Of a DNA stretch of 64,000 nucleotides, positions 1 to 13,300 are shown in pieces. Every line of letters begins with the position of its first letter. Positions within the stretch are counted from its first letter, which is position 1. The stretch is from positions 31,894,614 to 31,958,613 of the forward strand of contig CM032659.1 in NCBI GenBank assembly GCA_019095985.1, written 5' to 3'. Origin of the DNA: Streblospio benedicti (lineage: Eukaryota; Annelida; Polychaeta; Spionida; Spionidae). Below the pieces are notes generated by a model, which saw only the letters and a program-made list of their open reading frames with translations, was not told the DNA's origin and searched no databases. The translations under genes were made by a program, and so were the position numbers.

Positions 1-302
1 TGCAAGAGGGGATTTTCCAAATAAGATGATTTCAGTAGCTTCAGGTCATCAACGTGGCATGGAATTGAACGATACTATGGATATTCATTGATATTAGGTT
101 AACTTTTTTATTTCATATTGTATGTTTATGTTTGTTTTGTCTTCTTAAATATACCTGCCATGAATTCTGATGGCAAATTAATCAAATCTATACCAGACTA
201 ATGAATGTGTACTGTAATACGGCAATGTCTTATCCCTTAATTAGGACAGCAATTAGTTCATTAGCATGTAGGCGTGGCATTCATTCAAGATAATGATGCA
301 CA

Positions 303-437
303 ATACAGTCGAACCTGTAATTAAGACCATCCATATTGCGACCACCCCCTATATATAGATTGTTTCTGATGGTACCAACACATTAGACCAACAGACCTTC
401 ATAAAGAGAACCTCCATTGAAACCACCCAAGAGCAGT
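303..437. repeat. GACCACC dispersed repeat, copy 1
   Basis: Starts with an ACAGTCGAACCTGTAATTAAGACCA-like end and carries repeated GACCA/CTCCATTGA words also found at 1852-1997, 2868-2985, 25432-25621 and 63554-63733. It is a diverged copy of a short palindromic repeat family, non-coding. Confidence 0.55.
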
Positions 438-925
438 TTCTGTAGGAACATTTTACTGCATACAATTACACTATGTATATCCAATGATAATTATTTCCAT
501 ATTTAAATCCTTCAGATTTGGCCTTTTACCTAGCATAGCAATGTATTTTAGTTCTTTTGTGCAAGTGGTCTATGTATGTTTGATTAAAATGGGCTGCTGG
601 TGACTAGCTCAAAGAGGATTACAATATTGTGACAGTCCATGAAATCAAGCCAGTCTGATAAAATGGTTACATCTATGTATTATCAATGCAATGTAAAAAA
701 TGCCAATTCAACAACTAGACATTATAATGTTATTTTAAAGCTTTATTGTGTTCAAAACTTTTTTTCCAATAACATAATAAACAGAAAATATGCAAGGTAA
801 CTCACCTAGATGATTTAGGTAAGGATTACTGTAAGAGGGTAATGAAGGGATGTGCTCTTGGCCACACAAAATTTTATATGGTGCACTGTAGTAAAACAAA
901 AAATTGCACTAAGGAAAAGTTTACA

Positions 926-1089
926 TTGACATTAGAGGATTCTTTTGCCAAGTCTATAGGGCTATGTCACATACCCTCTGCCTGGACTCGAACCCTAAAC
1001 CACTACCACCAAGCACTTAAGTCCTGGCAGAGGCCATGTGATATAGCCCTATAGACTTGGAAAAAGAATCCTCTATTAGCTAATGTCAA
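926..1089. repeat. Inverted repeat with tRNA B-box-like centre (SINE or foldback element)
   Basis: A roughly 55-65 bp arm (AGGATTCTTTT, CAAGTCTATAGGGCTAT) at about 926-982 returns inverted at about 1024-1089. On the minus strand the centre reads GGGTTCGAGTCCAGGCAGAGG, which contains a perfect pol III B-box (GGTTCGAGTCC). It is preceded by GGTGGTAGTGGTTTA, like a degraded tRNA 5' half. The most likely origin is a tRNA-derived SINE that formed or landed in a palindrome. Confidence 0.6.
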
Positions 1090-1851
1090 TACTTATACCC
1101 AGTCAGTTAATTTCCAATACACCTATATCCATATAAACAGAGAATTTACGGAGTATTTTTTTAAATCAATATTCATCTTCGCAACATAGATGATAATCTA
1201 ATTACATGTGGTAATCAATCATATAAGTGGCATATGTGTCCATACATAGTATACGTAATATAACATGTATACTAGAAAGGATATATCTGTGTAATTATGG
1301 CTTTGTACATACATGTATTTACATTTCTTTAAAAATACATTTCAAATTTGAAGAAAAAGTAAAATTGATTAATGGTGAGTACTCAACCTACTAGTCATGA
1401 TACACAAAAGACTCCTCTTCCTTATCAACTTTATCTCTATGGATAACCAACTACATCAACTAGTGATTTTAGATGCTATAACATATTAATGTTGTGCCAA
1501 ATCCATCTTTAATTAAAATCTACTGGCTAAGTACATCAGGAAGTACATTAGTGATGGGGTAGTGCGGGGAAAAGCCTCCATTTGGATTTCTCTCCATCAG
1601 GATACGTCACAGATATGGGATAGAGCATATGCTGGCTCATCTAGGTTAATGGTGCTGTCTGTTCTTTACATTGCTATTCCATACATTACATATACTTGGG
1701 GCGGATTTATAAGGAAGACGGATGTGAGAATAAAGGCAGAAAAAAAGAGGGATGTGAGGTTTCAAGGAATTGGGATGTGGGTAAAAAAAGCTTAAAATTT
1801 GTAGGAAAAATAAGGTGTCTAGGATGTGGGTAAGGGAAATATGGTATAAAA

Positions 1852-1997
1852 GTAGAACTCCCCTATTAGGACCACTTTTGGGAGTGTTAGTTGGTCTCAA
1901 TATAGAGGCCTATAAAAAAAGGTTCATTTTGTAGCTTTGTTTTTTAACCGTTTAGTCAACTCCCTTAATTGGAGATTTCACTGTACATGTATATAAC
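1852..1997. repeat. GACCACC dispersed repeat, copy 2
   Basis: AGTAGAACTCCCCTATTAGGA at the left and TTAATTGGAGATTTCACTGTA at the right are imperfect inverted ends. GGACCAC and TGGTCTCAATATAGAGG lie inside. It matches the copy at 63554-63733 most closely. Confidence 0.65.
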
Positions 1998-2052
1998 AGA
2001 TCATACTTTTTGAAGTCTAACAAACCTATTTCCCTGCCCAGTGACTAAAGGT

Positions 2053-5000
2053 ATGGCCAACTTCTACCAGCGGTGGACGCTGCTGGGGGGTCTGGGCTTC
2101 ATCACCCTGCTGCTCATGGTGGTACAGGAGGACCACCGCTGTCCAGACTTCTTCCAGCTGTGGGCGGCCGAGAAACAGGCCGGACGCGACCCACTACCCA
2201 GCCTCATCAAGGTACTAGTATAAAAAGTTCTTGGAGCTGCTTTCGTACCATATTATTTTAAAACAGAACAAAATTAGTCCAAAAGGTACTAAATTTTATT
2301 GAAATCACAAATTTTCACATCTTTAATGCTTTTAAGTGAAAAATGTTATATTTTGTTCCAAGTTGTTTTTTAATTTTGCTTTGTTATTTTGCTTTGATAA
2401 AGCATTGAAGATGCGAAAATTTGTGATTTCAATAAAATTTAGTACCTTTTGGACTTCATAATTTGTTCTGTTTCATCAAAACACACTTTGCTCACTAATC
2501 AGTCAAATACAAACTCTGATGATTGTTTATTGTTTTTCTATTTAAATATGCTAATTATTTCCAAATTGTTCATCAAAAATAATTTTGATAGTTTGCAAAG
2601 TTTTTATTAAACCGTTTTCAGCTTCTGCCCGTTCCAAAATATACTATTTGAATAAAAAAATGAATTAAAAAAAAACGAAAAAAAGGTCATAATTTTGTTT
2701 TCTATTAATTTGTTGACTTGTGTTGGAAATTACGTAAATTAGTTTTGTGAACAATTTGGAAATAATTATCATATTTAAAAAGAAAATACCTACAGCAATT
2801 ATAAAATATGCATGTGATCTTAAATTACAAATCAAATTTTAAGTCATTATGAACTAATTCCAATTATTGATAAGACCATCACCCTGATGAGACAGGTTTT
2901 TTTTGCGGTTTGAACTTCCATAAAGAGATCTTAATCATCTTATCTCTGTTGAAACCATTATTGGTCCATATGAGATCAACCACTTGCATTGTTTTAATTA
3001 ATTAATAATTAGTGTAAAGGTATATGCTATAAACTGTTAGGGGGAATTTCCCAATTGAAAGCACTTTTAAAAGAACATATATCAGTTTACTGCAAGAATT
3101 TATTGATCAGTTAAAGGTCCATGCTAGTTCATTCAGTAAAATTATACTGTACTATATTTTATGTTGTTGTCAAGTCAAAGCACTTGAATTGTGCTCCATG
3201 TGCACAATAGCATTTGAATTATGACTCCTATTTTTTCTAGATTTATGATTTATATCACACTCCATTTCAGGAAGCAGGGCTAGAAATCAAAGACCCTTCC
3301 GTGCAAGAAGCAAAAACCCATTGAGGCTCGCAAAAACCGGAAACTCCATTAGAAACAAAGCCAAAAAAGAGACGTGATGTGTACAATCAACCGGGTCTTG
3401 TGAAACCATTGGATAGAGATGTTCTTCCATTACCTGTGGACACGTTAAAATATGAGAGTTTACTGAATTCCAATTTCATCCCCAACACAGTATTTTACAT
3501 TTGGTGCGGTAGGCGATGGCTTGAATTTAACCATTACTTGAGCATCAAAAGTGTCATCCAACAATTGAAACCAGACAACTTGATTTTTTACTATGAAGAA
3601 GAGCCAGTGATGGATTACTGGGTCTATAATACATGGTACAAGGTAAGAAGGGTTAAGCTGATTGTTTGAGTTACTGAAATGAAAGATCTTGTATCAGAGT
3701 TCAAAATAAAGTGGCTCCTCTGTATATCAATATCTCTCTTCATTTATCTGCAGGAATTGCAAGATGAGTACCCGTTCTTCAGAAGACGCAAGCTAGGTGA
3801 CAAGGAGGTTTGGGGAAAAGCCTGCAGTGGAATTGGAAAGCCCAACCCAGACTTTATCTACAATCGACTAGAAGCTCGTGGTGGAATGTATATAAATGAA
3901 CACACAATTCTGGATAACTTCGCCATGAATATTCGTGAGAACAGCCTGATACATGCGTTTAATGAAACAACACTTCGCGGGTTTGTGATGGCAAAAGCTG
4001 GGGTGAAAGTAAAGGAAGTTGTCAAGGATCCCACGAGAAAGGACGTGAAATTTTTACAATGTGCCCGTAGCAACCAAACTTATGATACTGCACCGAAAAA
4101 GCCGATTTGTGTGAATGCTGAAGATAGATTTTTTCCTGAAAATATTTGGGAACTGGACTCTGATTTCGGAAGATTGGTGAGAAGAATTTTCTATCAAACT
4201 CCGAAGATTTTGAAACCAGAACCGTCTTTTGATGAACTTATTCCTAATATTGCACATATTGTGTGGATTGGAGGAGGAGAAATGGATTTCTTGTTCTATC
4301 TCGGGGTTCTGAGTTTGATATACGTTGCCAAAGTTGAAAATGTGTATATACATGGGAATGCACCTCCAAAGGGACCTTACTGGGATCGAATTAAGAACCA
4401 CAAGAAAATTCATCTGATTTTCCGTGAAACTCCCAAGACCGTGTACCAAACGGAAGTAAATGTTTTGTCCCACATCACAGATGTTTGGAGGGTGGACTTC
4501 ATGATCAGATATGGTGGTGAGTAATACATGTATCTTGCCAAAAGCAGAGAGTGTGATGGGTACACTTGATACTTTCAAGATGAATGTTGATTCATTTGAT
4601 AGCATGGATATTTACAATAAGTGCACTTACATGTATATAAATTTCAATGAATAGCATTAATAATGTTGTAACAAATCTATAATGTTATTTTTTGATATTT
4701 TCATACTTTTGAGAACGGTCAGGTCTCCGTATCCAAAACTTTCTACGGAAATTTATTTTATTGTAATTGAAATCCAATGATTTCATATTCAGATAAATAT
4801 ATTTATGATTTGGACGTAAAATACAATGTATTGTTTTATTCTAGGTATATATGTGGACACCGATACGGTGTTCGTGAAGCCCCTGGATCGCCAGATCCGT
4901 GGTTACGACGCAGTGGGATCCGTGGACTGGACCTACTGGAACCCTCCGTACCCAGATACCATCAACTTCGGTGTGGCTGTCGGAAAGAGGAACGCACTGT

Positions 5001-6917
5001 ACTGGCACAAGTTCCAGGAGACTATGAAGTGGTGGATTGACAAGGTGAATGAAGCAGAACTTTGGTGATTTAACAAAACAAAGGGTCTATTTTAATTGAG
5101 GTTATTTACATTGTTTGTGTATTCAACAGGTATACAGGTAGGGTTACAAGTATTTAGATATGTGGGTGACTTATTCCACATTCTATTAATCAAACAATTT
5201 AATTGCACAAAAATATGAAGTATATACACACAATTTGTATGACAAGAAAAAAAATAGGTTGTGACTGTGATGAAAATAAGAATTGCAAAAATGTGATGTT
5301 CTAGAGATCGATTTCTTTCAACATACTTTTATTTGCTGTTTTATTTGCTATTTTGCTGTTTTGTTGGGCTTTCAAAATTGGACAGTTAAATTCTTTCCTA
5401 ACATTTCTACTTTTAATTAAATTTAATTTTCTAAATTAATTCACATTTAATAGTCAACAAATAGATTATGCTTCAAAATATCAAAATTCAATACTGACCA
5501 ACAATTACATTTTAGTACATGTTGCAGTTACATTTTTTTTCATAGATACAACAATTCCATGATTTTCAGGACTGGTCTTTCAATGGTCTGCGGCAGCCGT
5601 ACAGGATGAAAGAGAGATTCCCGGAGCTCGTCAAAATAGATCCTCACCTCCAGGTCAGCCTCATAGATTATGTTGATTAGGACTATTTTGAGATTCACTG
5701 AAGTTCATCTACAATTTTTTATTGTTAGCAGATAGATGAGAAATGCGTTGTCAGAAAAAATAAAATAATGTGTATAAATCTAGTTTAAATGAATTCTAAT
5801 ATTCATCATCATACTGTATTAACATGTCTCTATCATCAATTATATACAATTTAATTCATATTGCAAACATTTTGTAAATAAATGTATACAAAAGCTATGT
5901 ATACATATTTAAATGAACCAATTTTTTTTGTTATTGAAAACAAAATTCAGCCTGTTTTAATCCACTTTCCTTGCAAAATTTAACACAGATAAAAATGGAA
6001 CGATTTGGTTCACATTCACTAAAATTTAATAGCTGCATACATGTAAATGTTCATTTTCAACATGTTTCAATGTTGAATACTGCATGGTAAGGGAGCTAAA
6101 ATGGGGAAATGAATAAGGCTGGTAAATTTTATTGTTATGAAACCGCTATTGCAAAACATTGCAAATATGTTAGATATTACATCTTATTTAATTAAGATGT
6201 TAAATAAAATATAGTTTGTCAGTATAACATGATTTCTCAACATCTTACCCCAAATGTAGAAGGAGTAAAAATAAATTTTCAACTGCTAATTAACTGTTCT
6301 ACTGCATAATATGTAAACAACTAAATACTACAATAAATGGAATTGTGTTAATTTTACCAGTCTACCTTCAGCCTCCAGACCAATCAGCTGAATTCACATT
6401 CATTTCTCCAACGTGGTGCACTCAAGTTCTATCTTAACTCCCTGGATAGCATACAGTGGGAGCTGCATAGCTCTTAACGCTTCAGTACCTGACCCCCAGT
6501 CACATAACATGCCTTCCCTACTTAATGCGCCTTGTAGGACGCATGTAGGTTTTTTTAAGAAGTAGCTTTAAATAAACCTTTGAAACTCTATGTATGCAAG
6601 TAACCATTGAGATATGCTTACATTTCTAGGTGATTTGTTACGAGTTCAAGTGCCATCCAACATGGTGGCCAAACTACCACAATGAGAGCATCCACCACCT
6701 GAACAGTCCCAGCATCACGGACTGGCACGAAGAGGTCTACGCCTTCCACTGGACTCTGCCCACTCCCCCAGAGCTCAAGAGCGAAGAGAACGCCCTCAAA
6801 GGCAACAGCATGTTTAATGAGATCGCCAAGTTTGTACTGCATCAGGCCGGGATACTGAAGCAGGACTTTGAGTTGAAGTATACAAAGTTTAAGTTGCCAC
6901 CACCACCAGTCATTTGA
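2053..6917 (+). CDS. Type II membrane glycosyltransferase, DXD (GT32-like) class, two tandem domains, six exons
   Basis: Exons 2053-2211, 3271-3642, 3754-4516, 4845-5044, 5570-5653 and 6630-6917 join in consistent phases with GT-AG borders, giving about 621 codons. The ATG at 2053 lies 12 nt after an acceptor (2040), so a 5' UTR exon must lie upstream. Residues 1-53 hold a short cytosolic end and one membrane anchor (LLGGLGFITLLLMVV), the layout of Golgi glycosyltransferases. The second half has IPNIAHIVWIGG (about 340) and YGGIYVDTDTVFVKPL (about 430), the Mn/sugar-nucleotide DXD signature, followed by conserved Trp/His-rich blocks. Residues about 122-235 repeat the same plan (IPNTVFYIWCG; GGMYINEHTIL) without DXD. 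An in-frame TGA at 3322-3324 interrupts the poorly conserved stem region: allelic nonsense, sequence error or an unseen splice. Donor and acceptor sugars cannot be told. A polyA signal lies at 7913-7918. Family call is firm; specificity is unknown. Confidence 0.85.
2258..2779. repeat. Cluster of two foldback (MITE-like) elements in glycosyltransferase intron 1
   Basis: Two hairpin-forming inverted repeats sit side by side. In the first, the arm at about 2258-2333 (containing AGGTACTAAATTTTATTG) returns inverted at about 2395-2473. In the second, the arm at about 2541-2580 (AATTATTTCCAAATTGTTC) returns inverted at about 2740-2779. Arms of 75 and 37 bp with short central parts and no coding content suggest non-autonomous DNA transposons; no class can be assigned. 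Confidence 0.7.
2868..2985. repeat. GACCACC dispersed repeat, degraded copy in glycosyltransferase intron 1
   Basis: Contains AAGACCATCACCCTGATGAGA, CATAAAGAGATC and TTGAAACCATT in the same order as the better copies at 25432 and 63554. The ends are lost. Confidence 0.4.
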
Positions 6918-7912
6918 GTTTGTTTTTCTGCATTTTTGGTTGGTAGAGTAAATTTTGATTGGATGACTGTGGTGAGTGTTGTGAGAGGTTATTAGAATTG
7001 TGCTGCTTGGTTTGAATGTTATCTGCTATGAGGTGTAAATTCAATGAGGGGTGTAACTATGATGTGTTTTTAAAGAGATGTTTAACACTATAATTGTGAG
7101 TTTCATTGTCAGGATTGCTGATCTAAATTCTTGACTGAAAAGTGTCCATTTTGGTTTTGTATCGTAACAAAAGACTCCAATTTTCGTATATTTTGAAATA
7201 ATGGTTGTTTTAAAATATCAGTGAGTGAGCATGAGATTTGTGCTAATCTGAATGAAATATCAAGGGTATGAAACTTGTAAAAATGGATTGATGATTTAAT
7301 GAATCAAACCTAGGAAAAATGTCTGCACATGCGATAAAGGACCTTGTCTGATAGAATGACATGAATATGTGTATGCAGTCCTATTATTTTCATAGGACCC
7401 ATGAAGTACAATGTAGTTTGAGTATATCTTTGCTGATGTTGGACGTTTTATTATATACATTTAGTTGCATAAATGCAGAGTTATGACATGAAAACGCCTT
7501 TTGTCTGTTTTATGTATACATGGAAACTGGTTTCAACAGCTACTTTAGTATATATATTTAAATTATGCCTCTGCTGATTTAATATGTTATAGATATATAT
7601 GTAGATAACTTAGGAGATTTTGTTTTAACTGTTTGCTGAAAATCTTAGTCAATTGTATCTGATACAAGACACATTTTTTGTAATTTAGTTACATAAACTT
7701 CTTCTGTGTTCAGAGAAATGTAATGTGCATACTGTTTTTGTTTAAGTCGTTAATTTGTACGTTTTGTTCTTATCATATTGTCTCTGTTAAATGTACATAA
7801 AGTAGTAAACTAATTATTGTTAGTACTACTTACTACATTTTCGTTTTTGGTTTAATAGGTGTATTGTTGACTGGTATTGGTTCTTCGTATCATTTTCAAT
7901 AGATTATTATAG

Positions 7913-7918
7913 AATAAA
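7913..7918 (+). terminator. Candidate polyadenylation signal of the glycosyltransferase gene
   Basis: AATAAA about 1.0 kb after the TGA stop of the gene ending at 6917, in an AT-rich tract with more AATAAA words just after. It implies a 3' UTR of about 1 kb without recognised repeats. Confidence 0.5.
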
Positions 7919-10372
7919 ATTATTCATTTAAAAAGTAATAAATTATTTATTTATCGAAGTTCTATATCATACGAGACCCTGGACTGGCAGTTATTCTTTT
8001 TATTTTTTTTAATGCCTTTGTTATACCAAAATATATTAATGTCAATGTTTTATTAAAGCTTTTCACCTGGTTACATAGTTAATATTATTTTGCAACACTT
8101 AAAACAATAGAAATGTTACCAAAATATTACACACTAACGTTGTTACATTGTATACATGTATTGTTCATGAAGTAAATGACTTCAAGCTGACTGTCCTGGA
8201 GCATTCTAGGAGTGTACTGATGTGTATGAACACGAGTGCATAATGATTCAACATCTACCCACATTGACAGATTTTTCAGTTGTGTTGCAGCAAACCATTC
8301 TGATTATCATAAAAGGTAAAAGAAGATAAAAAGAACACCTGGCAGGTGAATTTAAATATGTTTCAATACCATATAAAATACTCTCCACACAGTTGTGATA
8401 TTTGCCAGTAGGTGGTACTCCTCATGTCTCCAATTGTCTTTTTCCACCTTTCTCAAATTTACTTTATACATGTATTTATTTAATATAGACTTTAATTTAT
8501 AATTCTTATAATTTATTTTCAAATATTTTCACCATTTATCTTACATGGCTTTATCAGGAATTAATCTAAATTTAAACTTACAAAATTACAAACTTATAAT
8601 ATTGGATTGCATGAATAGACAATTGGAGACATAAAATACATAAAGGGATGCGAATACATTGAAAAATAATAGCAGTCACATTCATAATTTTAATTCTTCT
8701 TTCAAAGTAACAAAAAAGTGATTTCTTGCATATTACAAAGATCAATGTAGATTAAGATGTAAATGGTCCCAGAGGCAACTACCTCCTATTATGATTTTCC
8801 ATTTTATTACCCATAGATATTTACGTTAACTACGTTTTACAAGGATAAACTAATCCGGAACAATCATCTTTGAAAATATTGCATGGTAAAAAATATAAAT
8901 AGGCAACTTATATCAACAATTTTCTAGCACTATTTAGGAACATCCCAATTAAAGGAATGCGTCACAAAATCAACAAAGGACTTCATTGAAGATAAAAATA
9001 CTCATTTACCATTAGTAAAATAATATTGATCATTGCATACTTTGACAAAGCAACAATTCAAACTCATTTTTAATAATGTTCATCTTCAGTTCAAAATTAT
9101 ATATAATGTAGAAGCATTAACATTTCTGTTAGTTGAATGTTTTTTATTCTACCATATTCATACTTGAACACCGTGTACGAATAATATTAATTTCATAAAG
9201 CAAACAAATCAAACAAATAAAGCAACAACCATTTTGGAATGTTTCTTGCAAACAATTTTAAAGCATAATAATATCTGCACATCACATATGTATAATGGAC
9301 CCAATGTAATATTTTATGTAGCATTATCATTCCATCAGAATATCTTGACTAGCAAATACATCTTCTGGGGCATCATTCAAAACACAACATCTGTAATAAT
9401 AACATATTCTATTTAATAAAACTGCATATGTTAGACCATGATAGCACAAAGACTTGAGCTTGTAACTAACAACACTGATTGATCGTAACATGTAAATCTT
9501 CGTCAACTATTATCTTAACAGACCATGAAATTATCACACATTGTAAAACCTTTTACATTTGCTGGCACTCTAGGTCACCCAACAGACAGTTTTGACGATG
9601 TTTAAATGAACCTTTCAACGATATAGTTCTTCTATGTTCATATTTTTGGAGCAAAATGGAACCTGCATGTATTTTGCACAACCTTGTAAAAAAACTCCTC
9701 AAAATAACTGCACTGCAACATTCATCCCGAAAACCATTTATTGAATTTTAGTCATTAATGAAATAACAATGTCTATTATTGTTCCTTGCAACAATATAGA
9801 TGAGGGTAATGGACACTGCAAATATGTAAATTCTAGCCATTGACATGTGGCAGGAAGTGTGTGAAAGAGAGCATCATGTTCGGTGATTGACATAAAAACT
9901 GCTACAAACCATGCATATAACGGGCCACAAAAATAAGGGGTTTTACCCCATTTGACTAATACACTTGTAAGTTAAAACACAATCAAAGGGCAAGACCACC
10001 AAAATAAGCATAAATCAAGTCACTTTCCAGAACACTTAGAGATCTGTAATATTAAAGAAAAAGTTTCTAGTAAACCGAGACTCATTGAAATCAATTATTT
10101 GTAAGTCTAATAATAGTCAGCTTAATACATGAAAACAAAAAAATCCAAAAAATAAACACATAGCTGGACACAATATCATATTAAAACGAACAATTTATTG
10201 ATATAAGCAATGCACTTGGATAACATCACAGTCCTTTTTCAGACACATACTTGAATAACTATGTAGTAACCATTCTTTAAAACAGAACGAACAATGATTT
10301 CTATGTTTCATTTAAAACACACAAAGCACATTGTTTTTGTAAGGAGAACAAATGGAGTCCACGCTACAAAAA
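7919..10372. other. Convergent intergenic / 3' UTR spacer, no gene seen
   Basis: AT-rich sequence between the 3' ends of the glycosyltransferase (plus) and SH3BP5-like (minus) genes. An imperfect 16-20 bp inverted pair (CATGTCTCCAATTGTC at about 8423 and its complement near 8617) suggests one small foldback element. TTTATT at 10194-10199 reads AATAAA on the minus strand and is a candidate polyA signal for the SH3BP5-like gene. The open frame at 9234-9416 has no recognisable content. Confidence 0.5.
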
Positions 10373-13300
10373 TCACAAATTCATTTGAAATGTGGAAGGA
10401 AAATGATCCAATTTATCCTTAGAATCCGCGTTTCTATTTATATCCATATGCATGTCTCGCCAAGCACCATCATCTAGCGATAATGATCCAAGAGAGAGCT
10501 CAATCCTGTCATCATCATCGGACAAGTTACAAAGGTCATCCTCATTGTCACTACAGTCACTGGGAAAGTCCACATTTGGGTTGGAAGGGGTGGAGGTTGC
10601 AATGGAGGAGGCTGTGGAAGAGGCCATGTCACCGTCTGTTGACGAAGCTTTAGTCGGGTGCTCGTAGTTATAGTAGGGGTCCAAAGGGAACGATTCTGAA
10701 ATACACACAAAAATGAAATAAACTAATTTAATAATATGGAATCAAGTTATGACAGTTGTGATTGACAACTTTTGAATATTCTTTTGTAACTTAATGATCA
10801 ACACTACAAAAGAAATATTCAACAAATATAATATAAATAAAATTCTAATATAAGTGAAAAAATCTAAATTATAACATTTCATATAATAAATGGCACAGGG
10901 TACGTCAGACATTTAGCAGATGTATGGAGTGAGTAGGAAGATATTTCCCATAAATCTCGATAAGCTTTTTAATGCAAAAATAAACTTAAAAGTCAATTTT
11001 CCCTCTAATGTCTTTTTTTTTATTTCACCCAGGTTCCAACAACTATATTATAGTCCATACAACTGAATTTGGAATCCCAACAATAGACTGTAGATTTCAA
11101 ATGGCACTGAGAGTCAAGCAGTCAGTAACTTGCCCATCTGGGGTTTATATGTTTGATTCTATTTTCTTTCTTCTATATCTACTGTCTCATGTTCTAAAGT
11201 TGTTCTAACACAGAAATACCTGTTGGTCCAAGAGTTTTTATTATTATCAACATGTTTCGGTACAACAGTACCCTTTTCAAAATAATAGTTCAAAATTTTT
11301 TTTAATTGACATCGAAAAAAAATCAGCGTAAATTACGCAGTCCTGACAAAATAACATCCAGTTCGTATATATTTAGTGTCATTCAACATTCTGCAAATTG
11401 AAAAAGTAAAAAGCTAATCTCTACGGCAGCCCACCTATGGTGTCAATGTCCATGAAGTGGGAGAGTTCCCGTCCGCCCTCCAGCAGTGGACCTTCGATGC
11501 CTTCCTCGCGAGCCAGCCGACATGTGATCACGTCGAGGCTAGCAAACACAGCGCGGTACTTCTCTTTAGCCTCTGTCAACTTGGCTTGCTGCTGCTGCAG
11601 CTCTTCTACTTGTGACTGTTGAATACAAACCAGGCCAGAATAAAAAAAATAATACATTCAAATACATTTTAATTTGCAATTTGTCAAGTTTGATATCACA
11701 TATGGTGTTCATTGTTTTTGCAAAATAAGTCTTTACATGTTGCATTTTACTTTGGATAATTTAAAACATGTAAGTAGATTTTATAGATAATTTCATTCTG
11801 ATCATTAAAAGATTTTCCAAATTCAAAAATATATTTTTATTACTTTTATTAAAATGGATATTTATTTGGTGTAAACATATCTTATTTCAAATATTTTTGG
11901 AACAACTTTCTATCTTCATATTACATGGGGGTGGGGGGCAAACTTTTACATAGCTTGTTAATCCTGAATACATTATAAAATGTATGTTTGCAAATTGACA
12001 AATATCTTTTTTGATTAGCGCTATGGTGATAAGCTTTATCTACTTTGTAAATAAATATCCATAGATTTTAATAAATAAACTGGATATTTACGTAATGTGA
12101 GATGCAAATGTTTAATATTTTACATTAGATAGTACTGGTTATTATCTCAAACCTCTAGGGATAAGTGTAAAATGCTCAAGTTAGCCAATATTCGAGATGA
12201 CCCACTGACATAAGTTATAATACATGGATAGTTGAAGTGGAATGAAACAAACTTTGTGCATTTTAAAAATTCTACATCTTAAAGCAACATCAAATCAAAG
12301 GCAACTGTATCAGTAGATGTGATCTTTGATATGTCTTTGAATGGGGATTTGAAATGATAATAATTCAATGAAAGTTCTCTTTTTTATTATTTAATTTACT
12401 CAAATCTATATTCTTTAAATAATATTATATATACATATGAGGGTTAAATAAACTGATCTAGATAATGTGGTTGTACTATATCAGAGTAATTTTCAGGTCT
12501 ATTGATAAATAATGGTTGGTTGATTTTTATTTATATGAAGTAAGTTAAATTTGTAGGGATAAAGAATGATTAAACCGGAGCAAATAAAAATCAGTCAATT
12601 CCATTATCATTCCAACAATGACACAACATTGTGACCTGATTGTCAAAGTGCTGTCATTTGCAACCCATTATACAGAATCTAACATGGCATTCAACTCGCT
12701 TTTGGCACAATCTTATACAATCTCTGACACCATACAAAGGTCCACATACCACTTAAGATTTTCATCAACTGATGATGAAGATGACATACGACAGTTCAAA
12801 TATTATGCGACGGAAAAGGTAATGACCAAAATTAATAATTCAAACGATTCCTTACAGAAAAAGTAGACTAACATTCTACAATTTAGATATTGGTGTTAAA
12901 AATACAGCTTTTCAAAATAATTATTCTTAGTGAAGTAACTTTAAAATTACAGATGATACCAGGGATATACATGTACTTACATCTAGTTGATATTTCAATC
13001 TGTCTCGGAGTTCAAAGTATGGCCTGAAAAAAGAGCGAAATAAGTTATGGAATGAAAAATCATTTCAAAACAACCAGTTGATGCATACATTTCATAACTT
13101 TTATCATGCATCCAACTCCATAAACCAACTAAAAGGCCTATTCACAGATCACAGTTGATTTAATTTCATGCACGTTATATTTCTTTAGATTCTAATTCAA
13201 TTTATATTGAAGTTTAGGGGTGGTTTTCAACGAAATGTTAAAATGACTTATCATGTGTAAATCTAACTATACAGGGCATGATTTAGAACATTAAAAATTC

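Larger units (their letters stand above)
1..2040. other. 5' flank of the glycosyltransferase gene, no protein gene seen
   Basis: AT-rich spacer. It holds one degenerate copy of the GACCACC dispersed repeat (303-437), an inverted repeat with a tRNA-like centre (926-1089) and a second GACCACC copy (1852-1997). Short open frames here have no recognisable content. An unlocated 5' UTR exon of the gene starting at 2053 may lie here; a donor-like GGTGAGT occurs near 1372 but nothing else supports it. Confidence 0.5.

Noticed and set aside
3322-3324. Selenocysteine reading of the in-frame TGA in the glycosyltransferase
   Set aside because: The site is in a non-conserved stem and I could not see a convincing SECIS-like element; mutation or sequence error is simpler.
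9234-9416. Small open frame in the convergent spacer
   Set aside because: AT-rich chance frame without domain, start context or splice support.
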